Positions 62,743 through 64,000 of a DNA stretch of 64,000 nucleotides are shown in pieces (the first letter of the stretch is position 1; every line of letters begins with the position of its first letter). The notes beneath the pieces were generated by a model. It did no database searches and was not told where the DNA came from. It saw nothing but the letters and a program-made list of their open reading frames with translations. The stretch covers positions 1 through 64,000 of the forward strand of contig JAJTAZ010000019.1 in assembly GCA_021287185.1 (NCBI GenBank), read 5' to 3'. The DNA is from Burkholderiales bacterium (GTDB taxonomy: Bacteria; Pseudomonadota; Gammaproteobacteria; Burkholderiales; Burkholderiaceae). A program made the translations under genes and the position numbers.

Positions 62743-64000
62743 ATGATGAAATCAGATACTCAAAATGCATCAGCCCTCTCTCGCCGGAGTTTTTTAAAAT
62801 CCATCGGCGGCAGCTCAGTCGGTTTGGCTTTGGGTGGCGGCTTGGGCTTGGCCGCGTGTACACCCAAGTCATCAACCCAAAATTTTTCGGGGGATTACAG
62901 TGCGATGGCGCAGCAAAATTATCCATTCTATGGCGCACATCAAGCGGGAATTGTCACGCCTGCCCAACGCGCAATTTACTTTTTGGTCTTGGATTTGCAC
63001 ACACAGGACATTGAGGAAATTAAAGCGGTCTTTAAACAATGGACGGAATCGGCTGCCAAATTGACCCGTGGCGAAAATATCCAACCTTACGGTGACAATC
63101 CGTTTGTCCCACCCGTTGACACGGGCGAAGCCGATGGCTTGGGCGCATATGGTTTGACCTTGACCTTTGGGGTCTCGCCTGCGTTTTTGCAAAAACTGGG
63201 GTTGTCCGCACACGCACCATCTGAATTTGTCGATTTACCACTTTTTCCACGCGATCAAATCAAACCTGAATTTTCTGGTGGTGATATCTGCATCCAAAGT
63301 TGTGCCGACGATCCGCAAACCGCTTTTCATGCAGTCCGTCAATTGGTGCGTCAAGCGCGCTCTTCGGTGACCATGAAGTGGAGTCAATCGGGTTTTAATG
63401 CCTTTGACCACAGTCAACACACTCCGCGCAATTTATTTGGTTTTAAGGATGGGACTGCCAACCAAGAAACCTTAAAAAATGCCGACCAGCATGTGTGGGT
63501 CAACACCCCCAATTGGCTTGCAGGAGGCTCCTATTTGGTGGTGCGTAAAATCCAAACCCATCTTGAAACATGGGATAGAACCAGTTTAAAAGGTCAAGAG
63601 GAAACCTTCGGACGCATCCGCCACAGCGGTGCACCGATGGGTGCTCAAGCGGAGTTTGATCATGCAGACATTCAAAGCAAAGATGCCAATGGCAATCCAG
63701 TGATTCCAGATAATTCCCACATGGGCTTGGCGAAAAAAACGGGACTGCAAATTCTGCGCCGCTCATTTTCTTTCTCCAGCGGTATTGACCTAACAACGGG
63801 GCAATTTGATGCGGGTTTGCTGTTTATTTCATTCCAAAAATCGCCCGCGCAGTTTATCGCCCTACAGTCTGCGTTTGGACGCATGGACAGAATGAATGAA
63901 TACATCACACACACAGGCAGCGGTTTGTTCGCCTGCTTCGGCGGTGTTCAAGAAGGCGCTTACATCGGTCAAGCACTTTTGGAAAACCAGAGAACTGGAT
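62743..64000 (+). CDS. efeB: EfeB dye-decolorizing peroxidase / deferrochelatase (truncated by window end)
   Basis: Haem peroxidase of the EfeUOB system, exported folded by Tat. The first 419 residues are present. The signal has the twin-arginine motif SRRSFLKSIGG, a hydrophobic stretch and a lipobox-like LAAC. The DyP domain shows GFKDGTAN near 235 (GxxDG motif with the catalytic Asp), the proximal haem His in IRHSGAPMG near 293, and LLFISFQKSP near 367. The frame has no stop up to 64000, so the C-terminus lies outside. An adjacent ATG at 62746 is an alternative start. Confidence 0.92.
   Translation, partial: MMKSDTQNASALSRRSFLKSIGGSSVGLALGGGLGLAACTPKSSTQNFSGDYSAMAQQNYPFYGAHQAGIVTPAQRAIYFLVLDLHTQDIEEIKAVFKQWTESAAKLTRGENIQPYGDNPFVPPVDTGEADGLGAYGLTLTFGVSPAFLQKLGLSAHAPSEFVDLPLFPRDQIKPEFSGGDICIQSCADDPQTAFHAVRQLVRQARSSVTMKWSQSGFNAFDHSQHTPRNLFGFKDGTANQETLKNADQHVWVNTPNWLAGGSYLVVRKIQTHLETWDRTSLKGQEETFGRIRHSGAPMGAQAEFDHADIQSKDANGNPVIPDNSHMGLAKKTGLQILRRSFSFSSGIDLTTGQFDAGLLFISFQKSPAQFIALQSAFGRMDRMNEYITHTGSGLFACFGGVQEGAYIGQALLENQRTG

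Overview
The window is a chromosomal segment of a Gram-negative proteobacterium, most likely a betaproteobacterium of the Burkholderiales. LPS genes (kdsB, lpxK) show an outer membrane, the order trpA-accD-folC-SPOR protein is typical of Betaproteobacteria, and trpE/trpG/trpD/trpC form one operon. Genus is not resolvable by eye. Genes are dense and intergenic gaps are short. No rRNA, tRNA, transposase or integrase was recognised.

Layout: 0-8 kb holds a citrate synthase of mitochondrial type, a branched-chain amino acid binding lipoprotein, a DUF924 gene, an Mrr-type restriction endonuclease coupled to rarA, and isocitrate lyase. From 8 to 25 kb is a long minus-strand run of housekeeping genes (MFS, SPOR, folC, accD, trpA, trmB, adk, kdsB, Trm112-like, lpxK, an RNB ribonuclease, thioesterase, hydrolase, dgt, relA). 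From 25 to 30 kb a ferric-reductase-like/ApbE/PepSY cluster diverges from a PmrA/PmrB-like two-component system, with matching CTTAAT-N5-CTTAAT boxes facing each side. From 30 to 36 kb: nfeD/stomatin, ssb, an omega-amino acid aminotransferase, azlCD and an RcnB-like gene.

From 36.3 to 45.6 kb is a complete type II-C CRISPR-Cas locus: tracrRNA (minus strand), cas9, cas1, cas2 (plus strand) and an array of 63 repeats and 62 spacers. Several independent signs agree that tracrRNA and crRNAs are read from the minus strand, towards cas2: the anti-repeat, an extended -10 motif at the end of each repeat, and terminators in the right places. The array ends 80 bp before mfd.

From 49.3 to 56.2 kb is a trp operon. 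It begins with a Trp-codon leader peptide and an attenuator with explicit, mutually exclusive hairpins. Between trpE and trpG lie two foreign-looking genes: an A+T-rich reverse transcriptase related to the unknown-group/defence RTs and a DUF1016 (YhcG-type) PD-(D/E)XK nuclease whose stop codon overlaps the trpG start. This places a probable phage-defence pair under tryptophan-responsive transcription, and it is the strongest candidate for an undescribed arrangement.

The last part holds a CYTH protein, pfkA, a CitE-like lyase, an MFS exporter, an orphan PD-(D/E)XK-like gene, ispD, and a Fur-box-preceded efeO-efeB iron uptake pair; efeB runs off the end. Four defence-type loci (Mrr, CRISPR, RT plus DUF1016, orphan nuclease) sit singly among housekeeping genes rather than in one island.
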